From Saprospiraceae bacterium (GTDB lineage Bacteria > Bacteroidota > Bacteroidia > Chitinophagales > Saprospiraceae), in the NCBI GenBank assembly GCA_022842725.1, contig JALHOZ010000016.1, forward strand, positions 35,673 to 99,672: 64,000 nucleotides of DNA, given 5' to 3'. The stretch's first letter is position 1; each line of letters begins with the position of its first letter. Below the pieces are notes generated by a model, which ran no database searches, had not been told where the DNA came from, and saw only the letters and a list, made by a program, of their open reading frames with translations. The position numbers were made by a program, and so were the translations under genes. Shown in pieces: positions 32,202 through 42,395 of this stretch.

Positions 32202-34364
32202 TTACGGACATGTAATCTGGGTAGTTGTCAGGTTATTCCCCACCATTTTTAGTATAAAACACTGTCCCTGGTAATTTTTGAGAATAATTCCTTTATCCGG
32301 ATTATCAATATAGAGTGTTCCGTTGGAAAGGTGGAGTTCTGTTCGAGGGTCATCCGTGTTTAAGCCGATTTTGGGGAAGTCTTCGCAGAGGTCTCCTATA
32401 TTGTTATTGTTTTGATCCGTTTGAAAAGGATTGGGGATCGTCGGACAATTGTCAACAGAATCAAAAATACCGTCACAATCCGTATCCAAAGGCTCACAGG
32501 CATCACCTATGCCGTTGTTATTGCAGTCTAATTGGTTTGTGTTTGCCACATTGGGGCAATTATCACAATCATTGCTCCAACCATCATTATCCGGGTCCGG
32601 TCCTTCGTTGATACTGAGATGCAGCGTCAAAGTATCAGGACATGCATTTGACCCAATAGTAAAATAGTCATACATTCCTGATACAGTGTATGTTTGTCCG
32701 TTGCCGTTAGTCCATGTATAAGAAATACAATCACTTTCATACTGATGAGTATGATTTCCTACGGTATTTATGGTTAATACCAATTCTGATCTATAACACT
32801 CATTTGGGTACCAGATATAAGTACCGCTTTCAGTATACGTTTGGCCATTGCCGCCTTCATCAGTACTCCAGGTATATTCATTGCAGGCAACTCTTTCTGC
32901 ATAACTACTGCTGCCACTATTTGTAATTGTGAGATTCAGCGTGAAAGAGTAAGTACAACCGTTTGTATATGTGGTATCAAATTGATATACGCCGGATTGC
33001 GTGTAGGTATTTCCATCCCCGTTTGTCCAGGTAAAATAATAACATTGATAAACCGTAGTGTCCAATGTAAAGTCTGTGCAGGCATTGCCAATTCCATCAG
33101 CATTACAATCTGCCTGGTCAGTATTTGTTGTTTCAATACAGTTGTCTAAGTTATCAAACACCGTATCACCATCTGAATCCTGACAGGCATCCCCGACCCC
33201 GTCATTGTTCCAGTCATTCTGACCGGGATTGGCAATATTCGGGCAATTGTCAAGAAAATCGTTGACTCCATCATTGTCGGCATCCGGAGCATTGCCGCAG
33301 TTTTGTAAAATTACAGCCACCGAATTGCAGTTGGTTCCGTTATTTTGAACAGAAACACCCGTACCTGTTTGCCATAATTTCTGGCATATTGCCTCAACTG
33401 CACATTCAGATAAAAAGGGATTACCGTTGATATTTATTTGTGGTGCTGTTACCGGGTGATTAAATGCGGAAATACTTGAAAGAAACGTATTGCCACTTAT
33501 CGTTAATTGTTGGCCAATATTTTCCAGGTTCTGAAAGCCATTTATAGCAACAAGTTGATTATTTTGGTTAATTGTTAACAAACCGGCATTGGTCAGGTTT
33601 TGAAAACTGTTGAGTTCAATTAATTGATCGTTATTACTGATGGATATGTTTCCGTTTACAGAAATCAAACTGTTTAGCGATGGCAAATTTGTTATATTCC
33701 CAATAAGTTCAACACTTCCCGACACATTTTGTAATGCGTTTAATCCACTTAAATTAAGCAAATCAAATGTAAGTATAAATAAACTTCCACCAATAGAGGT
33801 TAAACTTCCAAAACCAGAAAAATTAATTGAATTATTATATGCTATTTCGAGATTGCCACCCAAAGTGGTAATATTTCCAAAACCAGTTAATGAAGATAGG
33901 TTACCACACGAAGTTACTGAAAATGAAGATCCTATAGATGTCAATTGACTAAAACCCGTTAAAGAAGATAAGCCATTACAATTACTTACTGTAAATGAAG
34001 ATCCTATGGTTGTTAATTGTCCAAAACCAGTAATGTTTGTTAGAGATGGCAGCGAGGTTAAAATCAAACTACCTCCTATACTATTCAGATTGTCCAAACC
34101 TGAAAGGCTTGAAAGGTTGTTTGCATTCAGAATTTGCAGACTGCCCGCTATTTGAGTAATTTGAGTCAAACTGTCCAGGTTGGTAATATCATTTCCGGTG
34201 ATCCCTACATTCCCGGTGATAATGGAACAACCCGGATAATTAGCCGGAAAATCATCGACCTGTTGTTGTGTGTTGAACACTATTGCCACTGGAATACAGT
34301 TTTGACCAAAGGTCAGTGAAAAATGAAAAATAGTAATGAAAAGGAAAGTGATATACGTTTTCAT
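32202..34364 (-). CDS. Secreted LRR/thrombospondin-type-3 repeat surface protein
   Basis: A 720-residue exported protein. A signal peptide (1-20) is followed by a receptor-L/LRR-like solenoid (about 40-320; repeats of the form L-x-x-I-x-G-x-L-x-I-x-x-x-x-x-L-x-x-L-x-G), then TSP3-type calcium repeats (DADNDGVNDFLDNCPNIANP..., about 350-430 and again about 590-665). Between these lie three copies of a C-x-x-Y-T-W-x-N-G-x-x-Y-T-x-S-G-x-Y domain (about 430-585). The last 55 residues (IGLNTDDPRTELHLSNGTLYIDNPDKGIIL) resemble the start of Bacteroidota tail-fibre-like proteins. No canonical T9SS sorting domain is visible. Probably calcium-binding and surface exposed. Confidence 0.82.
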   Translation of the reverse strand: MKTYITFLFITIFHFSLTFGQNCIPVAIVFNTQQQVDDFPANYPGCSIITGNVGITGNDITNLDSLTQITQIAGSLQILNANNLSSLSGLDNLNSIGGSLILTSLPSLTNITGFGQLTTIGSSFTVSNCNGLSSLTGFSQLTSIGSSFSVTSCGNLSSLTGFGNITTLGGNLEIAYNNSINFSGFGSLTSIGGSLFILTFDLLNLSGLNALQNVSGSVELIGNITNLPSLNSLISVNGNISISNNDQLIELNSFQNLTNAGLLTINQNNQLVAINGFQNLENIGQQLTISGNTFLSSISAFNHPVTAPQININGNPFLSECAVEAICQKLWQTGTGVSVQNNGTNCNSVAVILQNCGNAPDADNDGVNDFLDNCPNIANPGQNDWNNDGVGDACQDSDGDTVFDNLDNCIETTNTDQADCNADGIGNACTDFTLDTTVYQCYYFTWTNGDGNTYTQSGVYQFDTTYTNGCTYSFTLNLTITNSGSSSYAERVACNEYTWSTDEGGNGQTYTESGTYIWYPNECYRSELVLTINTVGNHTHQYESDCISYTWTNGNGQTYTVSGMYDYFTIGSNACPDTLTLHLSINEGPDPDNDGWSNDCDNCPNVANTNQLDCNNNGIGDACEPLDTDCDGIFDSVDNCPTIPNPFQTDQNNNNIGDLCEDFPKIGLNTDDPRTELHLSNGTLYIDNPDKGIILKNYQGQCFILKMVGNNLTTTQITCP

Positions 34365-34389
34365 TATTAAAGTTTTTTTAATTTAAGTT

Positions 34390-34397
34390 CAAATATA
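34390..34397 (-). promoter_or_regulatory. Predicted -7 promoter element (TATATTTG) of the LRR/TSP3 gene
   Basis: Reads TATATTTG on the minus strand, 25 bases upstream of the ATG at 34364. Confidence 0.45.
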
Positions 34398-34441
34398 ATT
34401 CAATTGTGAGCTAAATGTGACACAAACGCAAGGAAAAAGTC

Positions 34442-35191
34442 TTAAAGTCGATCTTTATAAAAGGGCAATTTTTGACGACATGATATCAAATCTGTTTTCG
34501 TTAAAGTTGTGATTGCACAAATTTCAGTGTTTTCAGCATAATAAGTTTGTTTCCCTTCATAATCATAAACCACTGAATGACCGGGATAAACATAACCGTT
34601 TTCATCCGTTCCGACACGGTTTACTCCGATGACATAACATTGATTTTCGATGGCCCGGGCTTTCAACAGGGCGTCCCAATGATGGATTCTGCTCTCCGGC
34701 CAATTAGCAGCATAAATGATGATATCCGGAATCTCTTGGATAAATGACACATCAGGAAAACGAAGGTCGTAACAGATCAAGGGTAAAACCTTCCATTCGC
34801 CCACACTCCAAACAGAAGTTTTGTCTCCTTTGGTGTAATTTTTATCCTCTCCTGCCGGGGAAAACAAATGAATTTTGTCATATTCATGTATCAGTCCTGA
34901 AGAGTCTATTGTAATCATTTTATTAAACCACTTTCCCTCATGAAAATAAGGTATTGAACCCGATATGATCAGCTGAAAATCAAAACAAAGTTCCATTAAC
35001 ACTTTTATAATATCTTTTTGCCACTCGATGGACAATAAATCTGTATCCAGAACATATGCTGTAGCAAACATTTCCGGCAGGATGAGGATATCGGCTTTTC
35101 CCGATATTTGAGCACAAACTGTTTGTATATTTTTTAGGTTTTCGGCTGGTTGCAGCCATAAAACATCCATTTGATATAAAGCGACCCGCAT
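34442..35191 (-). CDS. Nitrilase-superfamily amidohydrolase (omega-amidase/YafV-like)
   Basis: A 249-residue carbon-nitrogen hydrolase with the complete catalytic triad: Glu40 (ILPEMFATAY), Lys106 (YDKIHLFSPAGED) and Cys140 (LICYDLRFP). The MRVALYQMDVLW start and GHSVVYDYEG end fit the YafV/Nit2 omega-amidase branch, which hydrolyses alpha-ketoglutaramate or alpha-ketosuccinamate and so repairs transamination side products. It lies downstream of the his operon in the same direction, but a -7 element at 35212-35219 gives it its own promoter. Confidence 0.88.
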   Translation of the reverse strand: MRVALYQMDVLWLQPAENLKNIQTVCAQISGKADILILPEMFATAYVLDTDLLSIEWQKDIIKVLMELCFDFQLIISGSIPYFHEGKWFNKMITIDSSGLIHEYDKIHLFSPAGEDKNYTKGDKTSVWSVGEWKVLPLICYDLRFPDVSFIQEIPDIIIYAANWPESRIHHWDALLKARAIENQCYVIGVNRVGTDENGYVYPGHSVVYDYEGKQTYYAENTEICAITTLTKTDLISCRQKLPFYKDRL

Positions 35192-35211
35192 CAGAAATAA
35201 ATTATATTACC

Positions 35212-35219
35212 CAAAAGTA
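35212..35219 (-). promoter_or_regulatory. Predicted -7 promoter element (TACTTTTG) of the nitrilase gene
   Basis: Reads TACTTTTG on the minus strand, 20 bases upstream of the ATG at 35191. Confidence 0.45.
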
Positions 35220-35434
35220 CACTTATCTCGTTATTTAATACACAATACTTGATTTTTGTATCTTTAAATTCAGCTATATTTCACAAAACTTTAAAAAATT
35301 TTTTGAAGGCAACGGTTGTACAAATAATAATGACATTACATTTTAAACCGTTTTCATTAAAATCCATATTGATAAAAAAACGAACCGTATTAAGCCGCCA
35401 TACTATTCCTCTTTGATTTAAATATCTCTTTTGG

Positions 35435-36028
35435 TCAGGTGTTTTTTGACCTGCTCAAAAGTACTGCTTCAATATCTTCAAACCTGCAATTTTTGGCTTT
35501 CAGCAATATTAGTAAATGGTACATTAAATCTGCCGCTTCGTTGATAAAAAGTTGTTGATTATTATCTTTTGCTTCAATGATCAGTTCTACAGATTCTTCA
35601 CCGACCTTTTGCGCCATTTTGTTTATGCCCTTTTTGAATAAGGTGTTTGTGTAAGACTTTTGCTCATTTGTTTCTATTTTTTTAGCTATGGTCTCTTCCA
35701 ACTGATATACAAAACCTTTATTTTCTTTTGTGCCAAAACAAGAAAATGAGCCGGTATGACACACATTTTCGACAGGTTTTACCAAAAAAAGCAGGGTGTC
35801 CCGATCACAATCCAAATAAAATTTTTCGACAAACAGGTAGTTTCCTGAAGTTTCGCCTTTTGTCCATAACCTGTTTTTGCTTCTGCTGAAAAAGGTAATT
35901 TTGTTTTCCTGTATGGTTTTATCAAAAGCCTCGTCATTCATATAACCCAACATCAGAACCTGAAGTGTGACAAAGTCCTGAATGATGACAGGAACCAACC
36001 CATTATTTTTTGCAAAATCCGGTTTCAT
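35435..36028 (-). CDS. hisIE: Bifunctional phosphoribosyl-AMP cyclohydrolase / phosphoribosyl-ATP pyrophosphatase
   Basis: A 197-residue fusion that carries out steps 2 and 3 of histidine synthesis. The N-terminal HisI domain (VTLQVLMLGYMNDEAF, ITFFSRSKNRLWTKGETSGN, DCDRDTLLFLV, CHTGSFSCF with the zinc Cys residues) spans about 1-105. The HisE helical domain (YTNTLFKKGINKMAQKVGEESVELIIEAKD ... EAADLMYHLLILL) forms the C-terminus. Last gene of the his operon, overlapping hisF by 4 bases. No clear terminator follows in the 243-bp gap before the nitrilase gene. Confidence 0.95.
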   Translation of the reverse strand: MKPDFAKNNGLVPVIIQDFVTLQVLMLGYMNDEAFDKTIQENKITFFSRSKNRLWTKGETSGNYLFVEKFYLDCDRDTLLFLVKPVENVCHTGSFSCFGTKENKGFVYQLEETIAKKIETNEQKSYTNTLFKKGINKMAQKVGEESVELIIEAKDNNQQLFINEAADLMYHLLILLKAKNCRFEDIEAVLLSRSKNT

Positions 36029-36780
36029 AATCGTATTGAAATTTTTTGATCAGATAAATATTGTTTTAATAAGGGAATGGTCAACTCGCCAAAGTGAAAA
36101 ACACTTGCTGCCAAAGCTCCTGTTGCTTTCGTTTTGGTAAATACCTCAAAAAAATGTTCGGGATTTCCTGCTCCACCGGATGCAATGACCGGCACAGAAA
36201 CGACATCTGCTATCCTCGAAGTAATATCCAAAGCAAATCCTGATTTTGTTCCGTCTTTATTCATGGATGTAAGAAGTATTTCTCCTGCTCCTGAAGAAGA
36301 TGCCATTTTTGCCCACTCCTCAGCTTTTACATCTGTTGGTGTTCTGCCTCCGTTAAGGCAAACATACCAATCTTCACCGTTAAAAAAAGTATCTATAGCC
36401 ACCACAACACACTGGCTTCCAAAAATTGCTGCAATGTCCGATATCAATTTTGGTTTCAAAAATGCAGCTGAGTTTATACTTATTTTATCGGCACCGGCAT
36501 CTATCAAAGAACGTACATCATCTGTTTGCTGAATACCTCCTCCTACTGTAAAAGGAATTTGTACCACGGAAGCAATTTGGCTTACCAATTGAATGAGCGT
36601 CTTCCTTTTTTCCACCGTCGCTGTAATATCAAGAAATATCAGTTCATCCGCACCTTCTGACATATACCTTTCTGCCAGTTCTACCGGATCACCTGCATCT
36701 TGTATGTTTTCAAAGTGGATGCCTTTTACGGTTCTGCCGTCTCTTATATCCAGACAGGGAATTATTCTTTTTTTTAACAT
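36025..36780 (-). CDS. hisF: Imidazole glycerol phosphate synthase subunit HisF
   Basis: A 251-residue TIM barrel, the cyclase half of IGP synthase, which joins PRFAR with ammonia from HisH to give IGP and AICAR. Catalytic Asp11 is in IPCLDIRDGRTVKG, the second catalytic Asp is in VVVAIDTFF, and the phosphate-binding GGGI and ASGGAG loops are present. It overlaps hisA by 7 bases and hisIE by 4. Confidence 0.96.
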   Translation of the reverse strand: MLKKRIIPCLDIRDGRTVKGIHFENIQDAGDPVELAERYMSEGADELIFLDITATVEKRKTLIQLVSQIASVVQIPFTVGGGIQQTDDVRSLIDAGADKISINSAAFLKPKLISDIAAIFGSQCVVVAIDTFFNGEDWYVCLNGGRTPTDVKAEEWAKMASSSGAGEILLTSMNKDGTKSGFALDITSRIADVVSVPVIASGGAGNPEHFFEVFTKTKATGALAASVFHFGELTIPLLKQYLSDQKISIRL

Positions 36781-37487
36781 AATTCTGTCAATTCTTTTAA
36801 TTGGATTTTACCTTCATATAATGCCTTACCGATGATGACGCCTTCACAACCTGTTTCTTTTACCCTGATGATGTCTGTCATGGAAGAAATACCTCCGCTT
36901 GCTATAATTTGAACGGAAAGTTTGGGAATGATCTCCTGATACAAATCAATTGCCGGCCCCTCCAACATTCCATCTTTGTTTATGTCCGTCACAATTGAAT
37001 GTTTTATTCCTTGTTTTTCATAATATTGTAAAAATGAAAGGATATTTATGTCCGTTTTTTCTTTCCAGCCATGGGTAGCAATTTTTCTGTTTTTGCAATC
37101 GGCTCCTAATATTATTTTTTCCGCACCAAATTTTTCTATCCAGGAAATCATCAGGTCTGGTTGTACAGCTGCTACGCTGCCTACTGTCACCTGAGAAGCA
37201 CCGGACTGGAAAACCTGTTGAAGATCACTTTCAGTTTTTATTCCTCCACCAAAATCTATGATCAGCCGGGTTTGAGACGCTATTTTTTCCAACGTCCGGA
37301 TATTGACCACGTGATGGTTTCTGGCTCCGTCCAGATCAACCAAATGAAGAAACTTACAACCGGCATCTTCGAAAATTTTGGCCATGTCAAGCGGATTGTC
37401 GGTATATATTTTTGCTGTGGAATAATCTCCCTGTGTAAGCCTTACACATTTGCCTCCGATTAAATCCATTGCGGGTATGATTCTCAT
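36774..37487 (-). CDS. hisA: ProFAR isomerase HisA
   Basis: A 237-residue TIM barrel isomerising ProFAR to PRFAR. Catalytic Asp8 is in PAMDLIGGKCVRL and the second Asp in VTDINKDGML; phosphate loops DFGGGIKT and ASGGIS are present. Sister fold of HisF. It overlaps hisH by 4 bases and hisF by 7, consistent with tight translational coupling of the operon. Confidence 0.96.
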   Translation of the reverse strand: MRIIPAMDLIGGKCVRLTQGDYSTAKIYTDNPLDMAKIFEDAGCKFLHLVDLDGARNHHVVNIRTLEKIASQTRLIIDFGGGIKTESDLQQVFQSGASQVTVGSVAAVQPDLMISWIEKFGAEKIILGADCKNRKIATHGWKEKTDINILSFLQYYEKQGIKHSIVTDINKDGMLEGPAIDLYQEIIPKLSVQIIASGGISSMTDIIRVKETGCEGVIIGKALYEGKIQLKELTELC

Positions 37488-38062
37488 AGTGATAAAAAGT
37501 TTTTAAGTAAAAATAAACCGTTTTTTCCGGATTTTTCCGGATGAAACTGTGTTCCGAAAAAATTGTCCTGCTGCATAGCTGAAGTAAACGGAAGAATGTA
37601 TTCTGTTTCCGCTATGGTTTGTATCCCGGATTCCGCATAAAATCCATGTACAAAGTAAAAATCTGATCCCGGATTTATGTTCCGGAAAAGTTCTCCCTTT
37701 AAGTTATGTACGCTGTTCCAACCGGTATGTGGTACCAAATCTTTCGGTGGAAATTTTTTGACCTTGTGGTCAAATTTTCCCAAACAAAAAGTGTTTCCTT
37801 CTTCAGAAGCAGTACATAACAATTGCATTCCGAGACAAATTCCGAGAACAGGTTGCGTTAAAGACCTTATAACCACATCCAGCGAATGTTCGTTGAGATA
37901 TTTCATGGCAGAGGATGCTTCACCCACTCCGGGAAGAATAACCTTATCTGCTTTCAACAGTACGTCCGGATTATCCGTCACTACCGTTTTATGACCCAGT
38001 GCCAACACTGCATGATTTACAGAAAAAATATTTCCTGCATTATATTTCAATATGGCTATCAT
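37484..38062 (-). CDS. hisH: Imidazole glycerol phosphate synthase subunit HisH
   Basis: A 192-residue class I glutamine amidotransferase that supplies ammonia to HisF. The nucleophile is Cys76 in [10 protein letters not shown], and the His-x-Glu pair is in [10 protein letters not shown]. The N-terminal [18 protein letters not shown] motif, which normally contacts HisF, is conserved. It overlaps hisB and hisA by 4 bases each. Confidence 0.96.
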   Translation of the reverse strand: MIAILKYNAGNIFSVNHAVLALGHKTVVTDNPDVLLKADKVILPGVGEASSAMKYLNEHSLDVVIRSLTQPVLGICLGMQLLCTASEEGNTFCLGKFDHKVKKFPPKDLVPHTGWNSVHNLKGELFRNINPGSDFYFVHGFYAESGIQTIAETEYILPFTSAMQQDNFFGTQFHPEKSGKNGLFLLKNFLSL

Positions 38063-39150
38063 AAACTTCCTTTTGTACTGGGTATCATATCACTTCCTGA
38101 CTTCCCCACAGCCATTTTCAGTGATTTAGCAAATGCTTTAAATACAGATTCTATCTTGTGATGTTCGTTTTCTCCTTCACTCCGAATATTTAGATTACAG
38201 CGCGCATGGTCAGAAAATGATTTAAAAAAATGATAAAACATCTCTGTAGGAACATCTCCAATTTTTTCTCTTGAGAACCGAACATCCCATTCTATCCAGG
38301 ACCTGCCACCAAAATCCAGAGCTACCTGTGCCAGACAATCGTCCATTGGTAATAAAAACCCATACCGTTCAATTCCTTTTTTATTACCCAAAGCTTTGTA
38401 AAAAGCTTCTCCAAGTGTGATCGCGGTATCTTCTATGGTATGATGTTCGTCAATATACAAATCCCCTTCAGCCTTTATATATAAATCTATCAAACCATGT
38501 TTTGATATTTGTGTCAGCATGTGATCAAAAAATGGTAATCCGGTAAAAACATTGCTTTTACCGGTTCCGTCGAGATTAACTTCGACCAATATATCGGTTT
38601 CTGTAGTTTTTCGATGTATGGCCGCTTTTCTGGGCAAGGTTTTCAGAAAATGATATATTTCTTTCCAATCTTTTGTGGTGAGTTCCGCGTCGCAGGATTT
38701 TTCATCGCTCAGGAAGATTGCCTTTGTCCCGAGGTTTTTAGCGAGTTGGACATCTGTTAACCTGTCACCGATGACAAAAGAATTTTTTTTATCATAGTCT
38801 CCGTAAAGATATTTACTCAACATAGCTACACCGGGTTTTCTTCCCGGGTTATTGTCTTGCTCAAAAGACCTGTCTATGTAGATATCTGAAAAAACAACCC
38901 CTTCATTTTTAAGGGTTTCAATCATAAAATCTTGTACCGGAAAAAATGTATTTTCAGGAAAAGAAGCCGTTCCCAAACCATCCTGATTGCTCACTAAAAC
39001 AAATTCATAATTCAATTCTGCCGCAATTTTTGACAACGAACTGATGACATATGGAAGAAATTCCAACTTTTCAAAACTGTCAATCTGAAAGTCTTCCGGT
39101 TCGCGAATGATGGTTCCGTCTCTGTCAAGGAATAATACTTTTTTAGCCAT
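38059..39150 (-). CDS. hisB: Bifunctional histidinol-phosphatase / imidazoleglycerol-phosphate dehydratase
   Basis: A 363-residue fusion. Residues of about 1-165 are an HAD phosphatase with FLDRDGT (Asp9, Asp11), VSNQDG, and [15 protein letters not shown]. Residues of about 172-363 are the Mn-dependent IGP dehydratase with [44 protein letters not shown]. The fused form is typical of Bacteroidota and enteric bacteria. It overlaps hisC by 8 bases and hisH by 4. Confidence 0.96.
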   Translation of the reverse strand: MAKKVLFLDRDGTIIREPEDFQIDSFEKLEFLPYVISSLSKIAAELNYEFVLVSNQDGLGTASFPENTFFPVQDFMIETLKNEGVVFSDIYIDRSFEQDNNPGRKPGVAMLSKYLYGDYDKKNSFVIGDRLTDVQLAKNLGTKAIFLSDEKSCDAELTTKDWKEIYHFLKTLPRKAAIHRKTTETDILVEVNLDGTGKSNVFTGLPFFDHMLTQISKHGLIDLYIKAEGDLYIDEHHTIEDTAITLGEAFYKALGNKKGIERYGFLLPMDDCLAQVALDFGGRSWIEWDVRFSREKIGDVPTEMFYHFFKSFSDHARCNLNIRSEGENEHHKIESVFKAFAKSLKMAVGKSGSDMIPSTKGSL

Positions 39151-40180
39151 GGCTTACTTCTTTAAGATTTGCAATGAGTTGTTGATTTTCTGCCGGACTT
39201 CCTACGGTTATCCTGATGGTATTTTTTATAACAGCATGCCTGTTTCTCACAATAATATTACGTTTAAGCAGCTTTTGGTACAGGTCTGGTGCATTGTCGA
39301 CTTCTACCAGTATAAAATTAGCGTCAGAAGGATATATTTTTTTTACTGATTTCATTTGTGACAATTCCAATGTCATCATATTCCTTTCTGCGATGATTTC
39401 GTTGACTCTGCTTTTAAAAAGATCCAAATTTTCTAGTGCCTTGATCGCAATGTCTGCGTTTGGCGAGCTGATGTTATACGGAGGTTTGATCTTTCTAAAA
39501 TAGGTTATTACCTCCGGGTGCATGATGCCTATACCTATTCGCAATCCTGCCAGGCCCCATGCTTTACTCATGGTCTGCAATACGATAAGATTCGGGTAGG
39601 TACTGATTTTTTCAGCAAATGATGGTTGGTCACAAAAATCTATGTATGCTTCATCCAAAACAACTATTCCGTCAAAGTTAAGCAGGAGATACTCAATGTC
39701 CTTTATACGCATTAGATTTCCCGTAGGATTATTTGGCGAACAAATAAAAATTATTTTAAGGTTTTTGTATGAAAAATAAGGTTTTATATCATTGACCGGA
39801 ATTTGAAAATCTTCTGTCAAAGGAATTTTAATCAAAGGAGTACCATGAATTGCCGCACAAACTTCATACATGCCATAAGTGGGGGTTAAAATCATAACCT
39901 TGTCGAGATTAGGCTCGCAAAAGACACGTAAAGAAAGGTCGATCAATTCATCACTACCGTTGCCGATAATTATGGATTCCGGGCTCAAATTTTTAACCCT
40001 TGCTATTTGATGTATCAAGGTTGTTTGATCCGGATCTGGATAACGATTGTAACGTCCGTATGGATTTTCGTTAGCATCCAAAAAAACACCACTATTGCCT
40101 GAAAATTCATTTCTGGCGCTCGAATACGGCGTAACGTTAAGAATATTTTGCCTTACCAGCTTTTCTGTTATGATGGTCAT
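39143..40180 (-). CDS. hisC: Histidinol-phosphate aminotransferase
   Basis: A 345-residue fold-type I PLP aminotransferase. The PLP lysine lies in [14 protein letters not shown]; the substrate and cofactor contacts [27 protein letters not shown] and VLDEAYIDF are visible. It converts imidazole-acetol phosphate to histidinol phosphate. Overlaps hisD by 4 bases and hisB by 8. Confidence 0.96.
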   Translation of the reverse strand: MTIITEKLVRQNILNVTPYSSARNEFSGNSGVFLDANENPYGRYNRYPDPDQTTLIHQIARVKNLSPESIIIGNGSDELIDLSLRVFCEPNLDKVMILTPTYGMYEVCAAIHGTPLIKIPLTEDFQIPVNDIKPYFSYKNLKIIFICSPNNPTGNLMRIKDIEYLLLNFDGIVVLDEAYIDFCDQPSFAEKISTYPNLIVLQTMSKAWGLAGLRIGIGIMHPEVITYFRKIKPPYNISSPNADIAIKALENLDLFKSRVNEIIAERNMMTLELSQMKSVKKIYPSDANFILVEVDNAPDLYQKLLKRNIIVRNRHAVIKNTIRITVGSPAENQQLIANLKEVSHG

Positions 40181-41463
40181 ACACTCAGTTTTTTTAATCT
40201 TATCGAAACGGCATTTTTATGAGCCAACAATTGTTCTGCCTCAGCCATAACTTCAATCGTTTTTCCCAGATTTTGTAATCCTTCAGCTGAAATGTGTTGA
40301 AAAGTTATCTTTTTCACAAAACTATCTAAAGACACCCCGCTGTAACTTCTGCTAAGTCCGTTTGTCGGTAGTGTATGGTTGGTGCCACTTGCGTAATCGC
40401 CGGCAGATTCGCAGGAATAATGTCCCAAAAAAACAGAACCTGCATTCACAATCCGGTCGACAAATCTCTCAGGATTTTGTAGTGCCAAAATCAAATGTTC
40501 CGGTGCATACATATTGCTGAAGTGAAAACACTTTTCTATGGTGGGTAAAACCAAACAAAAACTGCCTTCGAGAGATTTTTGGGCTATCGAAGCTCTGGGG
40601 AGGTCAGAAATTTGGTCCTTTAAAGCTTTTTGTACTTTTTCAGCAATGTTAGCTTCTGTGGTAAGTAAAACTACCTGACTATCGGTGCCATGTTCCGCCT
40701 GAGAAAGTAAATCTGCTGCAACAAAGTCTGCATCTGCCGTTTCATCAGCAATAACCAGCACTTCGCTGGGCCCTGCAGGCAAATCGATGGATATACCATC
40801 CTGTTGAATGATTTCCTTAGCTTTAGTGACATATTGATTGCCGGGACCAAAAATTTTATGAACTTTTTTAATTGTGTCCGTTCCGTAAGCCATGGCTGCT
40901 ATAGCCTGAGCTCCACCGGTTTTGTAAATTTCGGTAATACCCAACCATCCTGCTGTGTATAATATCGCAGGATCAATGATGCCCTTTTTATCCGGTGGTG
41001 TACAGAGTACAATTCTTTCACAGCCGGCGATTTGGGCTGGTATGGCCAACATAATCAGGGTCGAAAAAAGAGGAGCCGTGCCTCCCGGAATGTACAACCC
41101 AACATTTTCGATAGCTACCTGACGTCTCCAGCATAATACACCTTTTGTCGTCTCCGTTTTTATTTCATCCAATTGCTGAGTCTTGTGGAAAATTCGGATA
41201 TTATTAATGGCTACCCCGATGGCATCTTTTAAAGCTGTTGAAACTTGTTTGGTGGCATTTTCTATTTCGTTTTCTGTGACCTTAAGTTGTTGCAAAGTAG
41301 CACCATCAAACTGAAAGGCAAAGTCCAGTAATGCACTGTCTCCTTTGGTCCGAACCCTTTCAATAATATGTTTAACGGTATTTTGCAAATCAACAGCCGG
41401 AAAGTAAGGTCTTCGGCACTTATCTGCCCAATATTCTTCAGAAAGGTTATAATATATTGTCAT
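40177..41463 (-). CDS. hisD: Histidinol dehydrogenase
   Basis: A 428-residue zinc-dependent, NAD-linked enzyme that oxidises histidinol to histidine. The GLYIPGGTAPLFSTLIMLAIPA motif, GPGNQYVTKAK, the DLPAGPSEVLVIAD region, LLSQAEHGTDSQV with its zinc ligands, and YAPEHL are present. It starts 31 bases after the hisG stop, the only gap in the operon. Confidence 0.96.
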   Translation of the reverse strand: MTIYYNLSEEYWADKCRRPYFPAVDLQNTVKHIIERVRTKGDSALLDFAFQFDGATLQQLKVTENEIENATKQVSTALKDAIGVAINNIRIFHKTQQLDEIKTETTKGVLCWRRQVAIENVGLYIPGGTAPLFSTLIMLAIPAQIAGCERIVLCTPPDKKGIIDPAILYTAGWLGITEIYKTGGAQAIAAMAYGTDTIKKVHKIFGPGNQYVTKAKEIIQQDGISIDLPAGPSEVLVIADETADADFVAADLLSQAEHGTDSQVVLLTTEANIAEKVQKALKDQISDLPRASIAQKSLEGSFCLVLPTIEKCFHFSNMYAPEHLILALQNPERFVDRIVNAGSVFLGHYSCESAGDYASGTNHTLPTNGLSRSYSGVSLDSFVKKITFQHISAEGLQNLGKTIEVMAEAEQLLAHKNAVSIRLKKLSV

Positions 41464-41494
41464 AAAATACTATTTTTCAAACGGTTTAAAAATG

Positions 41495-42352
41495 TTAAAG
41501 GATCATTTTTTCAATCGGAATAACCAGAATACCTTCAGCTCCGGCATCCTTCAAAGCATCGATAATATCCCAAAAACTGTCTTCATTTATTACCGAGTGT
41601 ATACTGCTCCAGCCTTTTTGTGCCAAAGGAAGAACCGTTGGACTTTTGATGCCGGGCAAAATGGTATATATTTTTGCCAGAGCATGATCCGGAGCGTTCA
41701 ATAATATATATTTATTCCCTTTTGCATGGATTGTCGCCCTTATTCTGAATAAAAGTTTGTCCAGAATTTTGTTTTTTTCCTGGTTTAAACGGGTGTTGGC
41801 AACAAAAACAGCTTCGCTGGAGAGTATTTTTTCAACTTCCTTCAGTCCGTTTGAAAACAAGGTACTGCCACTACTTACAATATCGCAAATTCCGTCTGCC
41901 AGACCTATACCTGGTGCTATTTCAACACTTCCGGTGATTATTTCAACAGATGCTTGTATGTCGTTATTTTCAAAAAACCGCTGTAAAATATTAGGGTAGG
42001 ACGTTGCAATCTTTTTGTGTTGAAAATACGATAATCCGGGGTAATTAACTTCTTTAGGAACAGCAAGACTCAACCTGCATTGAGAAAATCCCAGCTTTTC
42101 AATTACTTTAATCTGATTTTGTGTTTCGAAAAATATATTTTCTCCAATAATTCCTACATCTGCAATATTGTTTTCTACATATTTCGGAATATCGTCATCT
42201 CTTAAAAAAAGGATTTCAACCGGGAAGTTTGTAGCTTCAGTGATTAGTTTACTTCCTCCGTTGGGAAATTTAATCCCACAATCCTGGAGAAGTTGTAATG
42301 ACTTTTCACTTAGTTTGCCATTTTTCTGGAGGGCTACTTTTAATTTACTCAT
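41495..42352 (-). CDS. hisG: ATP phosphoribosyltransferase (long form, with regulatory domain)
   Basis: A 285-residue enzyme for the first, committed step of histidine synthesis. The catalytic part (LKVALQKNGKLSEKSLQLLQDCGIKF, DVGIIGENIFFE, the phosphate loop in GICDIVSSGSTL) is followed by a C-terminal ACT-like domain (about 215-285) that in long-form HisG binds histidine for feedback inhibition; no HisZ is needed. First structural gene after the attenuator. The start MSKLKVALQ is fixed by the family. A leader element at 42373-42381 is complementary to the start-codon region (42343-42351). Confidence 0.96.
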   Translation of the reverse strand: MSKLKVALQKNGKLSEKSLQLLQDCGIKFPNGGSKLITEATNFPVEILFLRDDDIPKYVENNIADVGIIGENIFFETQNQIKVIEKLGFSQCRLSLAVPKEVNYPGLSYFQHKKIATSYPNILQRFFENNDIQASVEIITGSVEIAPGIGLADGICDIVSSGSTLFSNGLKEVEKILSSEAVFVANTRLNQEKNKILDKLLFRIRATIHAKGNKYILLNAPDHALAKIYTILPGIKSPTVLPLAQKGWSSIHSVINEDSFWDIIDALKDAGAEGILVIPIEKMIL

Positions 42353-42372
42353 GTTTGAATGTTTTTCAGATC

Positions 42373-42381
42373 TGAGTAAAT
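42373..42381 (-). promoter_or_regulatory. Leader element complementary to both the attenuator loop and the hisG start codon
   Basis: In the minus-strand RNA this segment (AUUUACUCA, with one further G) is complementary over 9 bases to the hisG start region (UGAGUAAAU at 42343-42351, containing part of the AUG) and, together with that G, over 10 bases to CUGAGUAAAU in the terminator (42411-42420). The two pairings exclude each other. A role in controlling hisG translation is inferred. Confidence 0.4.
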
Positions 42382-42395
42382 AGAAGGGGTATAAA